From positions 64,184,176 to 64,248,175 of the forward strand of contig CM054143.1 in the NCBI GenBank assembly GCA_028751875.1: 64,000 nucleotides of DNA, read 5' to 3'. The translations under genes were made by a program, and so were the position numbers. Within the stretch, counting starts at the first letter, position 1. Each line of letters starts with the position of its first letter. The DNA is from Rapana venosa (lineage: Eukaryota > Mollusca > Gastropoda > Neogastropoda > Muricidae). Positions 1 through 12,581 of this stretch are shown piece by piece. The notes below the pieces were generated by a model. That model saw only the letters and a program-made list of their open reading frames with translations. It ran no database searches and was not told the DNA's origin.

Positions 1-1639
1 TAAATTTAAAATGCAAAATTTTTGCTGTGGTTTTTTTTTAAGATTAGGAAAATTTAAAATTGTTTTTTTGGCCCCGTTCATTTTGGGGGAATTTAAAAAA
101 CCTTCAAAAAAAAAAATTTGGGTGTTTTTTTAATAATTAGACTTAAACAATTTTTTATGCTGTCTATTAAAAATTTTGTTCAAAACCCGATGGCTTTTGC
201 AAAAAAGAACCAAAAACAAGTTTTTGGCCTTTTAAAAAAAATAGCTTTCCCCAAATTGGGAAAAAAAGGGTGTTGTTTGTTCTCCACAATTTTTAAGGGT
301 TTTGCTAGGAAGGAGGCCCAAAAATTTTATGGCTTCCATTTTAATTTGCCCTAAAATTAAAAAAGGTTTTAAAAAAAAAAATAATTTCCCAAAAACCCTG
401 GGCCGGGAACCAAAATTTAAAAAGGGTCAAAAGTTAAATCCCCTGGGGAAAACCAACCCACCTGTGTTTGGTTTTTTTTTTTTTTTTTTATTTTTTTTAA
501 ATTTGGAACCGTTCCAGTGCAAACAACCCCTTTAAAACCCTGGGAAAAGAAAAGTTTGAATAAAATTTTTAGCTTTTTTGTAAAAACCCTTGGTTTTGCC
601 TTTGGAAAAAGACTTTTCAAAAAACCCCAAACACGGGGAAAAAATTAAAAAAAAAAATTAAATTGTTTTTCCTTTAACCCCAAAAATTTAAAAATAAAAT
701 TAAAATAAAAAATTATGATGTTTCAACCTCCTGCACACCCAAAACTTCCACACAAAGTATTTAAATGTAGAAAATTTTAAATTTTTAAAAAGGGTTTTTT
801 TCCCCTAAGTAAATAAGGGCAACCCTTTTTCAAATCTTTTTTTTTGGGGTTTTTTTTTTGGAAAATTTTTAAAAAAGTGAATTTGCATGTAAATTTACAA
901 TTTTTAACCTTCCCCTTTTCAACCAAAAAAAAAAGTTTTTTTTTGAAAGGTTAAATTTTTCATGTTTTTAAAAGCCAATTTTCGGCCAGGTTTTAAAAGG
1001 CCAAAAAAAAGAAAAACAGCAATTTGAAAAAAAAAACCCCCAATGGGAAAAATTTTTTTCAACCCTATTTTCCCCCTTTTTGGGCCCCCAAAAACCCACC
1101 CCACCAAACCGGGGGGGGTTTTGTCCCTTGCCCAGAAATTCCCACTTTTAAAACCTTGTTTTTTTCCTGGGTTAAAAGGTATTAAAAAAAAAACCCCCCT
1201 TTGTTCCCTTTTTTAAGAATACCCTTTCCAAAAACAAAAGAAGTTTAAAAAACCTCAAGGGCCTGGGGCTTTTTCCGAGGGAAAAAAAAAAAAGGAAAAA
1301 AAAAAGGGGATGGGGGGGGTTGGAAAAGGCCCCTTTTTTTTGACCCCCGCCACAAGGCCAACGACGCAAAAGGGGGGGTGTAAAGGGGGGGGGGGGGGGG
1401 GGGGGTTGGGGGGGGGGTGGGGGGGGTTTGATTACTTTGGATGTTTGATAATGGCCAACACTGACTCTTCCTTGCTGTGGGGGAGAGTGGACCTGATCCA
1501 AACTTTCAGAAATCTACGCTTTTATAAATTAAAACCCCCACAAAATTAAACCGGGGTAAATTCAACCTTTTTTTCAATTTTTTTTCATTGGGTTTTTGGG
1601 TTTCCCCTTTTTTGGGTTTTTTGGGATTTTAAAGCAGTG

Positions 1640-3080
1640 TGATTGTATTTTTTCAAACTAAAAAGATGGTGTGTACTGAAAAAGGGGTTTTTGAAATTTT
1701 TTTTGTTTTGGGAAAGGTTTTGTGATTTTTTTTACGGGAAAGTGGTGTGATTCTGTATTTTTGGGAAAAATTTTTTTTGATTTTGTGAAAAATAAATTGG
1801 GTGAATTTTGTTTTTGGGGAAAGTTTGGGTACTGAAAAGTAGGGGTTTTTCTTGGTTTTTCAAAAGTTTTTTGTACTGAAAAGTGGTGATTCAAAGTTTT
1901 GCAAAGGTTTTTGATTTTTTTGTACTTTAAAATAGTAAAAAAACGTGGGTTTGGCAAAGCTTGGGGCGTTTTTGGGACTTTAAAAAATGGGCTATTGTGT
2001 GTTTTGGGGAATGGATGTGAATTTTTGTGCTATGGTATAGGCGATTTTGTAATTTTGTAAATTTGGGTGTTCTGTATTTTTTTGGGAAATTTATGTGGGA
2101 TTGGTACCCGTAAAGTATGTGTTTTTATGTTTTGGAAAGTGAAGTGAAAATTTTTAAGAAATGAAAAAGTTGCTTCATTTTTGGGGTTTTGCAAATTTTG
2201 TATTTTGTTTAGTGAATTCTGAAAATTTTAAATTGGTGTGATTTTTTTTCTGTTAAAAGTAGTGTGCTTTTTTGGGGGGGGTTAAAAATGGGATTTTTGT
2301 TTAAATAGTGTGATTCTCTATTTTGCAAGTGATGTGATTTTGTTAATGTGTTTTTTTTTGTTTTGCAAAGTTTTTTTTTGGGTTTCCCGGGTACTGTAAA
2401 GTAGTTTTTATTTTTGTGTTTTACAAGCTACGTGATTTTTGTTTTAATTTTAAAAAAAAGGTTATTTGTTTTTTTTTTTTGTACTATTTTACTTTGTTTA
2501 GTTGTAAACAAGTGTAATTCTGTGTTTTTGTTTAAAAAATGTGACTTTCATGCTGTATGTGATTCTGTGTTGTATTTTAAAAAATGTGACTTTTGCTTCT
2601 AAAGGGTGTATCTGTGTTGGTTAAATGGGGGTTTCTTTGGGATTCTGTATGTACTCTGTGTTATTTAAATAATTTTTAACTTTTTTTGTACTTAGTGGGG
2701 ATTCCCCGGGGGGGGGGTTTGTTAAAAATGGTTTTACTTTTAAAAAAATAATAATAATAAAAAATAAATTTTTAAAAAGTATGGGAATTTTAAAAAACCA
2801 AATGTTTGACTTTGGGGTACAAAAGGTGATTTTTGGTTTTTGATTAAAAAGATGTATGTTTGAAAGGGGTAAGGGCGATACGTTCTTGTAAAATATGTTT
2901 TTTTGGGTACTGATAATTTGATTCTGTTTTTGTTGAATGATGTTTTTGGGATACTGTGGTGTGATTCTTTTTTTTGTAAAGTGATAGACTTTTCCCACTG
3001 TGAAAAAGTGGGAACTCCTTTAAAAAAAAACCCCCCCAACAATGTACTTTGTTACTGTAAAATAGTTAATTTGTGTTTGT
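1640..3080. repeat. degenerate tandem repeat (distorted minisatellite)
   Basis: The words GTACTG, AAAGT and GTGTGATTCTGT recur in the same order every few tens of bases, for example near 1675, 1740, 1830, 1875, 2300, 2505 and 2930. The probable unit is about 33-40 bp. Homopolymer distortion prevents a firm unit length or copy number. No coding function is suggested. Confidence 0.55.
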
Positions 3081-3179
3081 TCACACTTAACTAACCTTTT
3101 AAAGGGAGTAAGGTGGTTTAATTTAATTGAGAGTGCTGCTAGGAAAAAAGGGGGGGAAAAGGGTGTGCCCACCTTGCAA

Positions 3180-3500
3180 AGGCTCATAGTAATACTGAAA
3201 TTGGGAAAGGGGCCCCCCTATCTTTTTTTGTTAGTCTTTGGTTTTGGCCCCCAAAAAAAAATACCAAAAAAAACAAATATTCCCCTGCGAGTTTTGTGTG
3301 AAAAAATACAAACAAACACCAAAAAAAAAAAAAACTGGGACCAAAGTTTCAAAAGACTTCCCAAAAAAGGGGTTCGACCATGCCTGGCATGGCGCCTTAA
3401 AGGGCCAAAATTTAAAAAAGTCACAAGGGGACAAAAGATCCTCCAACCAACAAAAAACTAACGCAACAACAGATCCCGAAGGGGAAAAAAGGGGTCTTTA
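3180..3500 (+). mobile_element. RTE-like LINE fragment, distorted copy
   Basis: Read in parallel with 26790-26960, the order of landmarks is the same: a stretch encoding LRVLC, a region that in the clean copy gives DKYSQHQQK, the finger-palm stretch corresponding to FIDF, then a tract around TTCGACCATG and TGGCATG. The copy is littered with run-extending substitutions. This is the reverse transcriptase core of the same element family as at 24344-28213. It cannot be functional as written. Confidence 0.6.
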
Positions 3501-4429
3501 AGTAAGAATAGTAAACCCCACCTTCTGGAATTCTGTGCTAGAAATTCCTCTTTTTTGTCCCTCTTTTTTGCCTCTGCCTTCTTCTTTTCTTCTTTTTATT
3601 TCCTTCTCCTCTGTTCCTGCCTTTTTGATCCATTCTCCGCCTTTTTTTTCCCGAAACTCTATAGCAAAATTTTTCGTTACTTTTCCATTGAATCCACGCA
3701 GAACAATTGTTCACAAAGGTAAATTTTTTTTTCGCTTTTTGTAAAATTAAACCATTGTGGGGCCGGGGGAAACGGATGACAAAATTTTAAAAAAACCAAA
3801 ATACACACGGGGGCTGGAAGAAAAAAAACACAAAAGTGCTTATTTCCAAATTTTCCTCGAAAAAAAAGAATAAAAAAGGGTAAAGTCATCTTTATCCCTC
3901 TCCCATCTTATTCTCAAACCCCCTCTTTTTTCTGGGCCCGTCCCTTTTGCAATGGGTCTCTTTTTTTTTATTCTTCCCCCCCCCATCAAGCCCTTTTTTG
4001 TACGAATTTTTATTTTTTTTTCCGCGCTTAATGGTTGCCCCAAAAACCGTCATCCCCTTCTGGGGGCAAAGTGGGCCCGGGGGGTGGCTCTCAGGGGAAT
4101 TTATCGCTAATGAGGCCCCCTATGGAATCGCCCAAAGGGGGTTTTTTCCCTAAAGGGGTAATTTTTAGGGCCCCTTCCCTTTGGGAAAAAAGGGACTCTC
4201 CGAGGGGACCATTTCATTCGCCCCCATAGAAAACCCAAAACTTTATGACAAAACACAAAACAAAATACAAAAGGGAAAAAGGAAAGGGGGGGGAGGGCAA
4301 GCCGCTGGAATTCCCCCAAATTTTGAAACAGATGTCAAAGAAGAAAGGGTTGGGTTTTTACCGGGGTTTGGGGGGGGTCGGGGAGTGGAGGAGAGCCCCC
4401 TTTAATTTAAAACCAGGGCCCCTTTTACT

Positions 4430-5160
4430 GGGCTAAAGGCCCGAAGGGCATGGCGAAATAACTTTAAGGCTGTAAAAAAATTACGTAAAGGGGCTCTCCT
4501 TGTTCGTGCAGCCAAAAAGGCAGTCAAGGCGTTGGCAAAAAGGGGCACACCGGGAATTTACAAAGCCCTGTTAAGGGTAACTCCCCCCAAAAAAGACCTT
4601 AATAAACGCAAAGGGGTCAACCGTTAAGGGGCCTGCAGGGGGTTTTTCTGAACAGAAGTTAAAAGCAAACCCCGTTCCAAGGGGGTAGTGGATTTTAAAA
4701 AAATGCAGGGGCCCGGAAAGGAAAAGGGGGGACAGGGGCCCCCCCGAACACCAAATTTTTCCCCTTTTTGCTGTACAACCCTTTTTAAACCCAAATCCAC
4801 CAAAAGGGTTTTGGGGAGCTGAAGTTTCGGTCTTCTCAAAGTCCCTTCCCCCGCTCAATTTGGGGGGCTTCAGGCCAGAGGTTTGGGCCACATGAGGAAA
4901 AGGGGCCCCCGGACAAGGGGCGGGGGCTTTGTGGGAAGGGAAGGGACCCCCCAACAGGGAAAGTTTCCGGCCCCCGCTTGATTTTTTGAACTTTTCGAAA
5001 AGGGGCTCAACTTCCTTGTCCAGACAATGGGCCCTTTTATTGGAAAAAACAAAATTCAGAGAGTGAAAGAAAAAGAGCATCTCCTTCTTTTAAAACCCAA
5101 AAACTAGTCCAGGACGAACGTGGGAGTGGCCTTTCATTTTCCAGCGGGAGTCAAGAAAAA
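4430..5160. other. unassigned stretch with coding-like patches
   Basis: The plus strand around 4440-4600 reads as a Lys/Arg/Ala-rich peptide with fewer runs than its surroundings, suggesting distorted coding or transposon sequence. I cannot match it to a family. The flanking distortion makes any frame unreliable. Confidence 0.2.
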
Positions 5161-7439
5161 TATGTTAGGTTGGGGTTTTCCCAAAAGGGCTTGGACAAGG
5201 AGTTCCCCCCAAGGGTCGAGACGGCTTTGGGAAACAGCCAACTGAGCTGGATGGCCATTTCCCCCCCCCCCACAAAGGCAGCCTCTCGGGGGGCCCCAAA
5301 AACCCCCCCCTGTGTGCATTTTTTGGTGTACAAAACCAAAAAGCTTTCCCGGCTGGGGGGCCAAAAAGCCAACCCCTGGGGTAATGGAAAAACCCGCTCC
5401 TCCCCCAAACCATGTGAAGGCTGGGAAAAAGGCACTTTCCGCACTTCCCAAAGGGGCCCAGGTGGTGGAATTTTTGGGGGGGCACAAAGTCGCCCACCAA
5501 AAAAAAAAAAAGGGGCAAAACTTCCCGAAAAAGGAAACTTTGGGGCAGAGAAGACGCTTTTCCCACCCTCCCAGAGGTTAAAAATAATAATTTAATAAGA
5601 AAAAAAAGAAAAAAGAAACAAGAAAAACAAGAAAAAAAGAAAAATTTTTTAAAGGGGATATATCTTGCAAAAAAACCAAAGCGCTTGCATTCCCAAAACA
5701 CCCCTAAATAAAACCAAAAGCAAAAAAACGGGGAAAATTTAAAAACAAAAGTACACACACACGCATTTCCACGCACGCACACCACCCCATAAAACACACA
5801 CACACCCGCGCAAAGCAAAGCAAGCCACGCACGCACACAAAAAAAACCACACCACACAAAAACACAAAACAAAACACACACAAAAATTTTAACACTATGG
5901 CAGGGGGGATGGATTTTTGGGTGTTTTTAGGAGGGGTAGATTTTTTGGGGAAACAAGAGAGGGGAAATTTTAAATTTGGGAAAAAATATGTCCCTTTAAA
6001 GGGGGAAATTTTAAAAATGTCAAAAAGTAGGCTTATTTGAAGGGAAACGAGAGGGGGGGGGGGGGGGGGGGGGGGAGGTCATTCCAATCACTGGACCAAA
6101 AACAGAAAAAAAAGAGCGAAAGGCCAACAGTGGATTGGTTTTAAAACCCCACATTCGTAAGCGCAATTAATCTGCAAAAAAGAGCGGAAGGAACGAGAAG
6201 GAGTGTACAGGTAAGACAGTCACAGAAAGGGAAAAAAGGGGGCTGTTTTGTGGGGAAAATTTTTAAAAGAGGTACTGGCTTTTCAGGTTTTTCTCCGTGG
6301 CACAGGGGAGCCCGTGGAGAGATTGCACGAAGGGGTTAAGTCTCAAGATTTTCTCTCTTGGGGCAAAATCGAGCTACAAAAGTTTTTTAAATGTTTAAAG
6401 GAATTTTGGGTTGACGATGGGTGGGCAAGGAAAAACCCGCAAAGGGGAAAAAAAGGGGAAAATCCAGTCTTTAAAAATGAGAGACATGACTAGTCGGATG
6501 TTCATTTAAGGGGACTTACGTCAAACTGCACTAGTTAATACGCAATAAATTTTATAGAACATGACTGGTTAAGTTTTGGGGGGAAATTTAAATTTTTCAT
6601 TAGATGTTGTCAAATAAAAACCCCCAAGATACTCACAGCAAGGGGGAAAAAAAGGGTTAAAGTACTGGGCCAGAAATTTTAATTTAAGCTGTTGTGATGG
6701 GAGGAAAGTTTTGTTTTAGTCCCTACAAAGCATAGTTTGGTTTTTTGTTTTGGATATTTGCTTGTTAAAATTGTTCTGTTTCACCAGTTTTTGGGTATCT
6801 TGAAGGGGGAGTAGTACCCATATTTTCAAAAGAGAAGGCCCAATTTTTAAAGGGGGTATTACTGCCAAAAAAATCTGAAAAATCAACTGCAAAAATTTAT
6901 GGTTTATCTGATTACGGTTTTTTATATGTAAAAGTAAGCAAATGTAAAAAGGGAAAAAAACAAGGCCGAAAAACTGATCCCTTGGGGGGACTCCCCCATT
7001 CCCTTTGTAGGGGATGATTGGGAAACTTGTCTTTTCCCAAACCAAATAAAATCACCTGAAAGGTATTTAACCCGAACCAAGGGAAGGTTTTTGGGGTTTT
7101 AAAACCCAAAAATGTTTTGAGACGGGAAGAAGAAAAAGAATGGTTATAGTGTCAAAAACTTAGAATTTAAATCAAAAAAATTTAGAAAGGAATTTTTTTA
7201 AGTCAGGGGGCATTTAGAAGCGTGTTTAAGGTGTGGGCTTTGGGGTTCCAGTGCTGGGGGGGGGTTGGGGGCTTGGGAAAGGGGGGGGGGGGGGGGGGGG
7301 AAAAAACTTTTGGAAAAGAAGGCCCTTTTAGTTTTTCAGAACCAAATTTTTCAAGGACTTTAGAGAAAAAAAGGGGAAACTTTGAAACAGCTGTAATTCT
7401 TCAAAATGTTGGGTTAGGTTGTGCTTTTTGGAAAAAGGG

Positions 7440-9180
7440 GTTTTGAAATTTGGTTTTTTTAAAAAAAAAAAGGGGGGGGGGGTTTTTTTTAAAAAAAAAA
7501 AGGGGGGGGGGGTTTTTTTAAAAAAACCAAAACGGAACCTTTTTTTAAAAAAAATTTTTTTTTTTTTCCCGTTTTAAAAATTTAAAAAAAAAATTGGGTT
7601 TGGGGGAAAACCAAAATTAAAAAAAAGGGGGGGGGGGGAAAAATTTTTTTTAAAAAAAAAAGGGGGTTGGGGAAAAAAAGGGGGGGGGGGTTTTTTGGAA
7701 ACCCAAAAATTGGGGGAAAAAAAAGGTTTTTAAGGGGGAAAAAAGGGAAAAAAAATTTTTTTTTTTAAAATTTTTAAAAAACCCGGGTTTTTTTTTAAAA
7801 GGGTTTTAAAAAAAAATTTTTTTCCCTTTTGGGGGAAAAAATTTTTTGCCAAAAAAAAAATTTTTTTTTTTAAAAAAAAAAATTTTTTAAAAAACAAAAA
7901 AAATTTTTTTTTTTAATTAAAAAAATAAATTTAAAAACAAAAGGAAAAAAAAAAAAAGGGAAAAAAAAAAATTTTTTTTTTTCCCGTTTAAAACCCCTTT
8001 TTAAAAAAAATTTTTTTGGGAAAAAGGGGTTTTTTTTTTTAAAAAAAAAAAAAAAAAAATTTTTTTTTTTTTTTTTAAAAAAAAAAAATTTTTAAAAGGG
8101 GGGGGAAAAAAAGAAAGGGGGAAAAAAAAAAATTTTTTTTTTTTTTTTTTTTTTGGTTTTTTCCTTTTCCCCCCCTTTTTTTAAAAAAAAAAAAGGGGAA
8201 AAATTTTTTTTTTAAAAAAAAAAAAAAAATTTAAAAAAAAAAAAAAGGGGAAAAAAAAAGGGGGGAAAAAAAGGGGGAAAAAAAAAAAATTTTTTAAAAA
8301 ATTTTTTTTTGGGGGAAAAATTTTTAAAAAAAGGTTTTTTTTTTTTCCCCCCTTTTTTTAAAAAAAATTTTTTTTTAAAAAAAAAAAATTTTAAAAAAAA
8401 AAAAAAAAATTTTAAAAAAAAAATTGTTTTTAAAAAAAAAAAAGGATTAATTTTTTTTTTGGTTCTTTTTTTTTTCCTTTTTTTTTAAAAAAAATTTTTT
8501 TTCCCCCCCCCCTTTTTTTTTTTTTTTCTTTTTTAAAAAAATTTTTAAAAAAATTTTTAAAAAGGTTTTTTGGGGGGGAAAAAAAAAAAAACCGGGGGGG
8601 GGTTTTTTGGGGAAAAGGAAAATTTTTTTTTTGGGGGGGCTTTTTTCCCCCCTTTTTGGGGGGGAAAAAACCCAAAAAAACCAAAAAATGGGTTTTAAAA
8701 AAAAAAAAAAAAATTTTTGAAAAAGGGTTTTTGGGGGGGGTTTTTTTTTTGGGGGGGGGGAAAAAAAAAGGGGGAAAAAAAAAAAAAAATTTTTTTTTTA
8801 AAAAAAAATTTTTGGCCCCAAAAAAAGGGGGAAAAAAAAATTTTTTTTTTCCCTTTTTTTTTTGGGGGGAAAAAGGTTTTTTTTTTAAATTTTAAAGGTT
8901 TTTTAAAAAAAAAAGGGGGCCCCCCAACTTTTTTCCCCCAAAAAAAAACCCAAAAAAAACCCCAAAAAAAATTTTTTTTAAAAAAAAATTTTTTTTTTTT
9001 TTAATTTTTTTAAAAAAAACCCCCCTTTTTTTTTTTTTTGTTTTTTTTTTTTTTTTTTTTTTTTTTTTCCCCCCCCCCTTTTTTTTTTTTAAAAAAAAAA
9101 AAAAATTTTTCCTTAAAAAAGGTTTTGGGGGGAAAAAAAAAAAAAATTTTTCCCCAAAAAGGAAAAAACCCGGGGGGGGG
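7440..9180. other. almost pure homopolymer blocks
   Basis: For about 1.7 kb the sequence is built almost wholly of alternating blocks of A, T, G and occasionally C, mostly 4-15 bases long. No natural satellite has such an aperiodic pure-run texture. It ends abruptly near 9180, where a clean SINE begins. I read it as an assembly or base-calling artefact. Confidence 0.85.
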
Positions 9181-9183
9181 GGT

Positions 9184-9396
9184 TTTAGAGGGGCGTGTCT
9201 GTATTTGTTTCCCTATTGGAGTGGCTTTTTTCTAAGAATTTTGCCAGGGACAACTCTCTTGTTGCCGTGGGTTCTTTTACGTGCGCTGAATAATTTTGAG
9301 TAACACACAGGACTTCGTTTTATCGTCTCATCCGAATGACTAGCGCCCAGACTCATGGTCTAATGGATGGGGGAAATGTTTCGGGCCCAAACGGGA
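9184..9396 (-). mobile_element. SINE-A, partial copy
   Basis: Matches the middle and right part of the fuller copies at 45395-45815 (minus) and 50155-50565 (plus). Shared landmarks are the GCCAGGGACAACTCTCTTGT block, the TTTTACGTGCGC block, the TCATCCGAAT/AGACTAGCGCC block and the ATGGTCTAATGGATG block. The tRNA-like head is missing, and the sequence passes into a LINE at about 9397. Confidence 0.8.
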
Positions 9397-10734
9397 ATAG
9401 TGTTGTTGGTGCAGCAGTGGCCTCCTCCCTTTCTGTTGTTGGGGGACTTCAATGGGTATTCCCCCCTTTGAGGAAGCGAGAAGTTGTCGATGAGGGGCCT
9501 CTTCTGGAGGTGTTCATGGAACAGGGTCTCTGCATGTTGAATGGCAAGCTTGCCACTTACCTCCATTCATCAAATAGTTCGCTATCGTGTCCGGATCTGT
9601 CAGTCTGCGATCCTTCATTGGTCTTGGACTTTCATTGGGAAGTGCATGATGATCTGAATGGCAGCGACCATTTTCTGGTCATCTTAATTCAGAACATGGT
9701 GGTGGAAGAATCCTATACAGAGCAGTTCGATTTCAGTAGGGCAAACTGGGATCAATCAGGTCGGACATTCTTGGCATTATGGATAAAGATGAAATCTTGT
9801 CCGCAAACGATCTGGCGGAGGCATTGACGGCATCTTTTCTACAGTCCGCAGAGAAGTTTGTGCCTAGGACTGGTGATTGGCCCGGGACGCCCAGGGTGCC
9901 TTGGTTGATTAGGAATGCCGTGCTATCTGAAGGCAGAGGGAAAAAACACAGCGCCTGGTTCATCAACAGCTGTCTCCTGCGGCAGTGTTGGCCCACCAAA
10001 ACTGCAGGCCAAGTCACACCATGTGTTTAAGACCAGCATGCACGAGGTGTGGAAGCGTTTCTGTTCCATGCTCAACAGTAGGACATCTTCAGGAAGGTGT
10101 GGAGGTTACTTGCATGGATAAAGGGGAAAAATGCCTCCACATCAGTTTATCATCAGAGATTGGAAGATAGTCTGGTTACAGATAGGAAGTTCGGGGCTAA
10201 CCTGCTGGCCACCACCCTGAAAAAGAATTCCTCTTCCATTTCCAGAGCGCCAACGTTTTCAAAGACAAAAATGATGAAAGAAAAGGCTTCTTTAAATTTG
10301 CTTCCCAGAACAATTTTATAATCTGCCATTCACCTTTCCTGAGTTAAAACGTGCCTTGCAGTTATGTGGCAAGACCTTGGCAGGTCCTGACCAAATTCAC
10401 TACGCTTGCTAAAACTCCTCCCGGACAGTTACCTGCAAACCCTCCTGAAAGTGTATTGTCAAATTTGGATGACTGGGTTTTTTCTTCTGTCATGCCAGAT
10501 GGTTTGTGTCATTCCTATTCCAAAACCCGATAAGGATTTTAAAGACCCCAGCAACTACAGACCCATGGCACTCACCAGCTGCATCAGTAAGTTGCTGGAA
10601 AAGATGGTCTTCCTTTGCCAGGTGTGGCATTTGGAAATGAAGGGCCTTCTGGCAAAGGAACAGTGTGGCTTCTGCAAGAACCGTTGCACCATTGACCATC
10701 TGGTCCGCCTGGAGATGACAGTCTGTCATCTCAT
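9397..10734 (+). mobile_element. Jockey/R1-like LINE relic, endonuclease to RT start
   Basis: Three frames together give a LINE polyprotein. A GDFNG-like endonuclease motif lies near 9450, a 'GSDHF' motif typical of exonuclease-endonuclease-phosphatase domains near 9662, and an RT entry 'DFKDPSNYRPMALTSCISKL' near 10535-10590. An FCKNRCTIDHL stretch follows near 10670. Several frameshifts break it. It stops abruptly at about 10734, where the 3' end of an oppositely oriented RTE-like LINE begins, so the catalytic RT core is absent. Clade assignment rests on motif style only. Confidence 0.7.
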
Positions 10735-11423
10735 CTCATCTGCTCCCATAATCCCCTCTGGGGTGGTAGGGGTACTGCAGTGATGAACGTTGCACCAGTT
10801 GGCTCCATTTGCCTCGGTTGTGGGAAAGTGCCTGGGTTTAGGAGCTCTTCCCAGTCCATTCAGTGATAATGTCTGCCCATTTTTTATTCGGCCTGCCTCG
10901 CCTCCTCCCTAGCACTGTTCCTTGCAGTATGGTCTTGGAGAGCCCATCTGATCTTGTCCCATGTCCATAACATCTGAGCTTCCGTTTCTTGACTGTGGTC
11001 AGCATGTCTTATTAGTGCTTTACTTGTTGGAAGATGGTTTGTTGGACTTCTTCATTGGTAATGTGGTCCGTGTATGAAATGCCAAGGAGTCTTCTGAGGC
11101 ATCTTATCTCCAAAGCCTGGATCCTCCTTTGTAGATCTGCATTCAATTTCCAGGATTCGCACGCATACAGATATGTGATGTCCAGTGCATGCAGTTGCTT
11201 GACCTTGGCCTGAGAGAGATATGTTGGTCTTTCCAGATGGTCTTGAGCTTCACCATTGCTGCTACTGTTTGTGCAGCTCTTGTGAGGATTTCAGTCTTGG
11301 ACCTTCTTTCCTAATAATAGCTCCAATGAACTGGAAGTGATCTACAACCTCAAGTTCTTTTCCACTGACTTTGATCTTGGTAGTGATTGGCTGGGCACTA
11401 TTTGTCATGAGTATTGTCCTCTC
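10735..11423 (-). mobile_element. RTE-like LINE, 3' part, minus strand
   Basis: Reverse complement of the sequence seen at 27400-28200. From the gap outward it carries the KELEVVDHF motif, the ACESW-like motif, the RR(I/L)QALE region, the KTILQGTV(Q)GRRR-like region, then the 3' tail of (GATGA)n type at 10735-10750. Nested in a Jockey/R1-like LINE. The 5' part is lost in the assembly gap. It is the inverted partner of the copy at 11924-12217. Confidence 0.8.
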
Positions 11424-11923
11424 NNNNNNNNNNNNNNNNNNNNNNNNNNNNNNNNNNNNNNNNNNNNNNNNNNNNNNNNNNNNNNNNNNNNNNNNNNNNN
11501 NNNNNNNNNNNNNNNNNNNNNNNNNNNNNNNNNNNNNNNNNNNNNNNNNNNNNNNNNNNNNNNNNNNNNNNNNNNNNNNNNNNNNNNNNNNNNNNNNNNN
11601 NNNNNNNNNNNNNNNNNNNNNNNNNNNNNNNNNNNNNNNNNNNNNNNNNNNNNNNNNNNNNNNNNNNNNNNNNNNNNNNNNNNNNNNNNNNNNNNNNNNN
11701 NNNNNNNNNNNNNNNNNNNNNNNNNNNNNNNNNNNNNNNNNNNNNNNNNNNNNNNNNNNNNNNNNNNNNNNNNNNNNNNNNNNNNNNNNNNNNNNNNNNN
11801 NNNNNNNNNNNNNNNNNNNNNNNNNNNNNNNNNNNNNNNNNNNNNNNNNNNNNNNNNNNNNNNNNNNNNNNNNNNNNNNNNNNNNNNNNNNNNNNNNNNN
11901 NNNNNNNNNNNNNNNNNNNNNNN
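11424..11923. other. assembly gap of exactly 500 N
   Basis: A run of 500 N, a conventional placeholder length, so the true size is unknown. It lies between two inverted copies of one LINE family, a classic place for assembly to fail. Order and orientation across it are not proven. Confidence 0.99.
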
Positions 11924-12217
11924 AAAAAACCTCCCCAACGGCACTGAAAACCGCGACCAAGTCAAGAAAGAAGCTCGATGGAAAGGCAATGTGACTAGAT
12001 CAGATGGGCTGTCCAAAACCATACTGCAGGGAACAGTGCAGGGGAAGAGAAGGAGAGGCAGACAGAGGAAGAAATGGGCAGACAAGGGAAGAGCTTCTCC
12101 ACAACCCAGGCACTTGCACACAACCGCCGCAAATGGAGCCAGCTGGTGGAACGTTCGTCAATGCAGTGCCCCTACGACCCCGGAGGGGGTTATGGGAGCA
12201 GATGAGATGAGATGAGA
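11924..12217 (+). mobile_element. RTE-like LINE, 3' end
   Basis: Encodes the C-terminal tail with VTRSDGLSKTILQGTVQGK and an Arg/Lys-rich stretch, matching 27966-28200 base for base over long stretches. It ends in (GATGA)n repeats at about 12195-12217. The 5' portion is in the gap. A truncated SINE-B in the opposite orientation abuts its tail. Confidence 0.85.
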
Positions 12218-12435
12218 TAATGGCTTACTCTTCCAAAAGGTGGAAAGGGTTTTAACATTTGTGCAAGATGTTCTGCGTGCATTCGCATACTGGACCTTGG
12301 TCTACTGTCTCGTCCGAAGGATTTTCTGGGGAATGGAGACGTCACTGGTGTAAACACCTGAGTAAACATTTCCTTGACAGGGACGTGTCTTGGTCATGAC
12401 TTCAACCTGTGCTCTAACTAGGGCTATCAGATCAC
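12218..12435 (-). mobile_element. SINE-B, partial copy
   Basis: Matches the minus-strand SINE at 26363-26697: an ATGGC(C)TACTCTT word, the GCAAGATGTTCTGCGTGCA word, TCGTCCGAAGGA, and the B-box-side region. The tail part beyond the CCATT word is absent. It begins immediately after the LINE's (GATGA)n tail. Confidence 0.75.
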
Positions 12436-12465
12436 AGGTGGAACCAACCAGCCTCGGGTTACCAC

Positions 12466-12566
12466 ATGTGTGTGTGTGTGTGTGTTGTGTGTTTTGTGTG
12501 TGTGTGTGTGCGTGTGTGTGTGTGTGTGTGCATGTATGTCCGCGCGCGCGCGCGCGTGTGTGTGTG
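12466..12566. repeat. (GT)n/(CG)n compound microsatellite
   Basis: Mainly GT dinucleotides with an inner (CG)n block at about 12540-12556. Ends about 15 bases before a predicted splice acceptor, so it would be the end of an intron. Confidence 0.95.
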
Positions 12567-12581
12567 AATTTTGTGACACAG

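Larger units (their letters stand above)
1..9180. other. low-quality, homopolymer-distorted consensus
   Basis: Runs of 3-12 identical bases dominate and get worse to the right. Short islands (for example 1430-1510 and 6080-6340) read like normal sequence. Open frames here are K/F/P/G-rich products of A, T, C and G runs and I treat none as genes. A LINE piece at 3180-3500 can be aligned by eye to a clean copy near 26.8 kb, and the differences convert mixed sequence into runs. This points to sequencing or polishing failure rather than biology. Apart from the pieces listed separately, I see no supportable gene. Confidence 0.8.

Noticed and set aside
5165..5881. A 238-codon minus-strand frame and neighbours at 4571-5595
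   Set aside because: Cys/Phe/Val-rich product of AC-rich and homopolymer sequence in the distorted zone. No motif recognised.
11262..12215. Long open frames of 177-292 codons across 11.3-12.2 kb
   Set aside because: They run through the 500-N gap and are mostly undefined residues.
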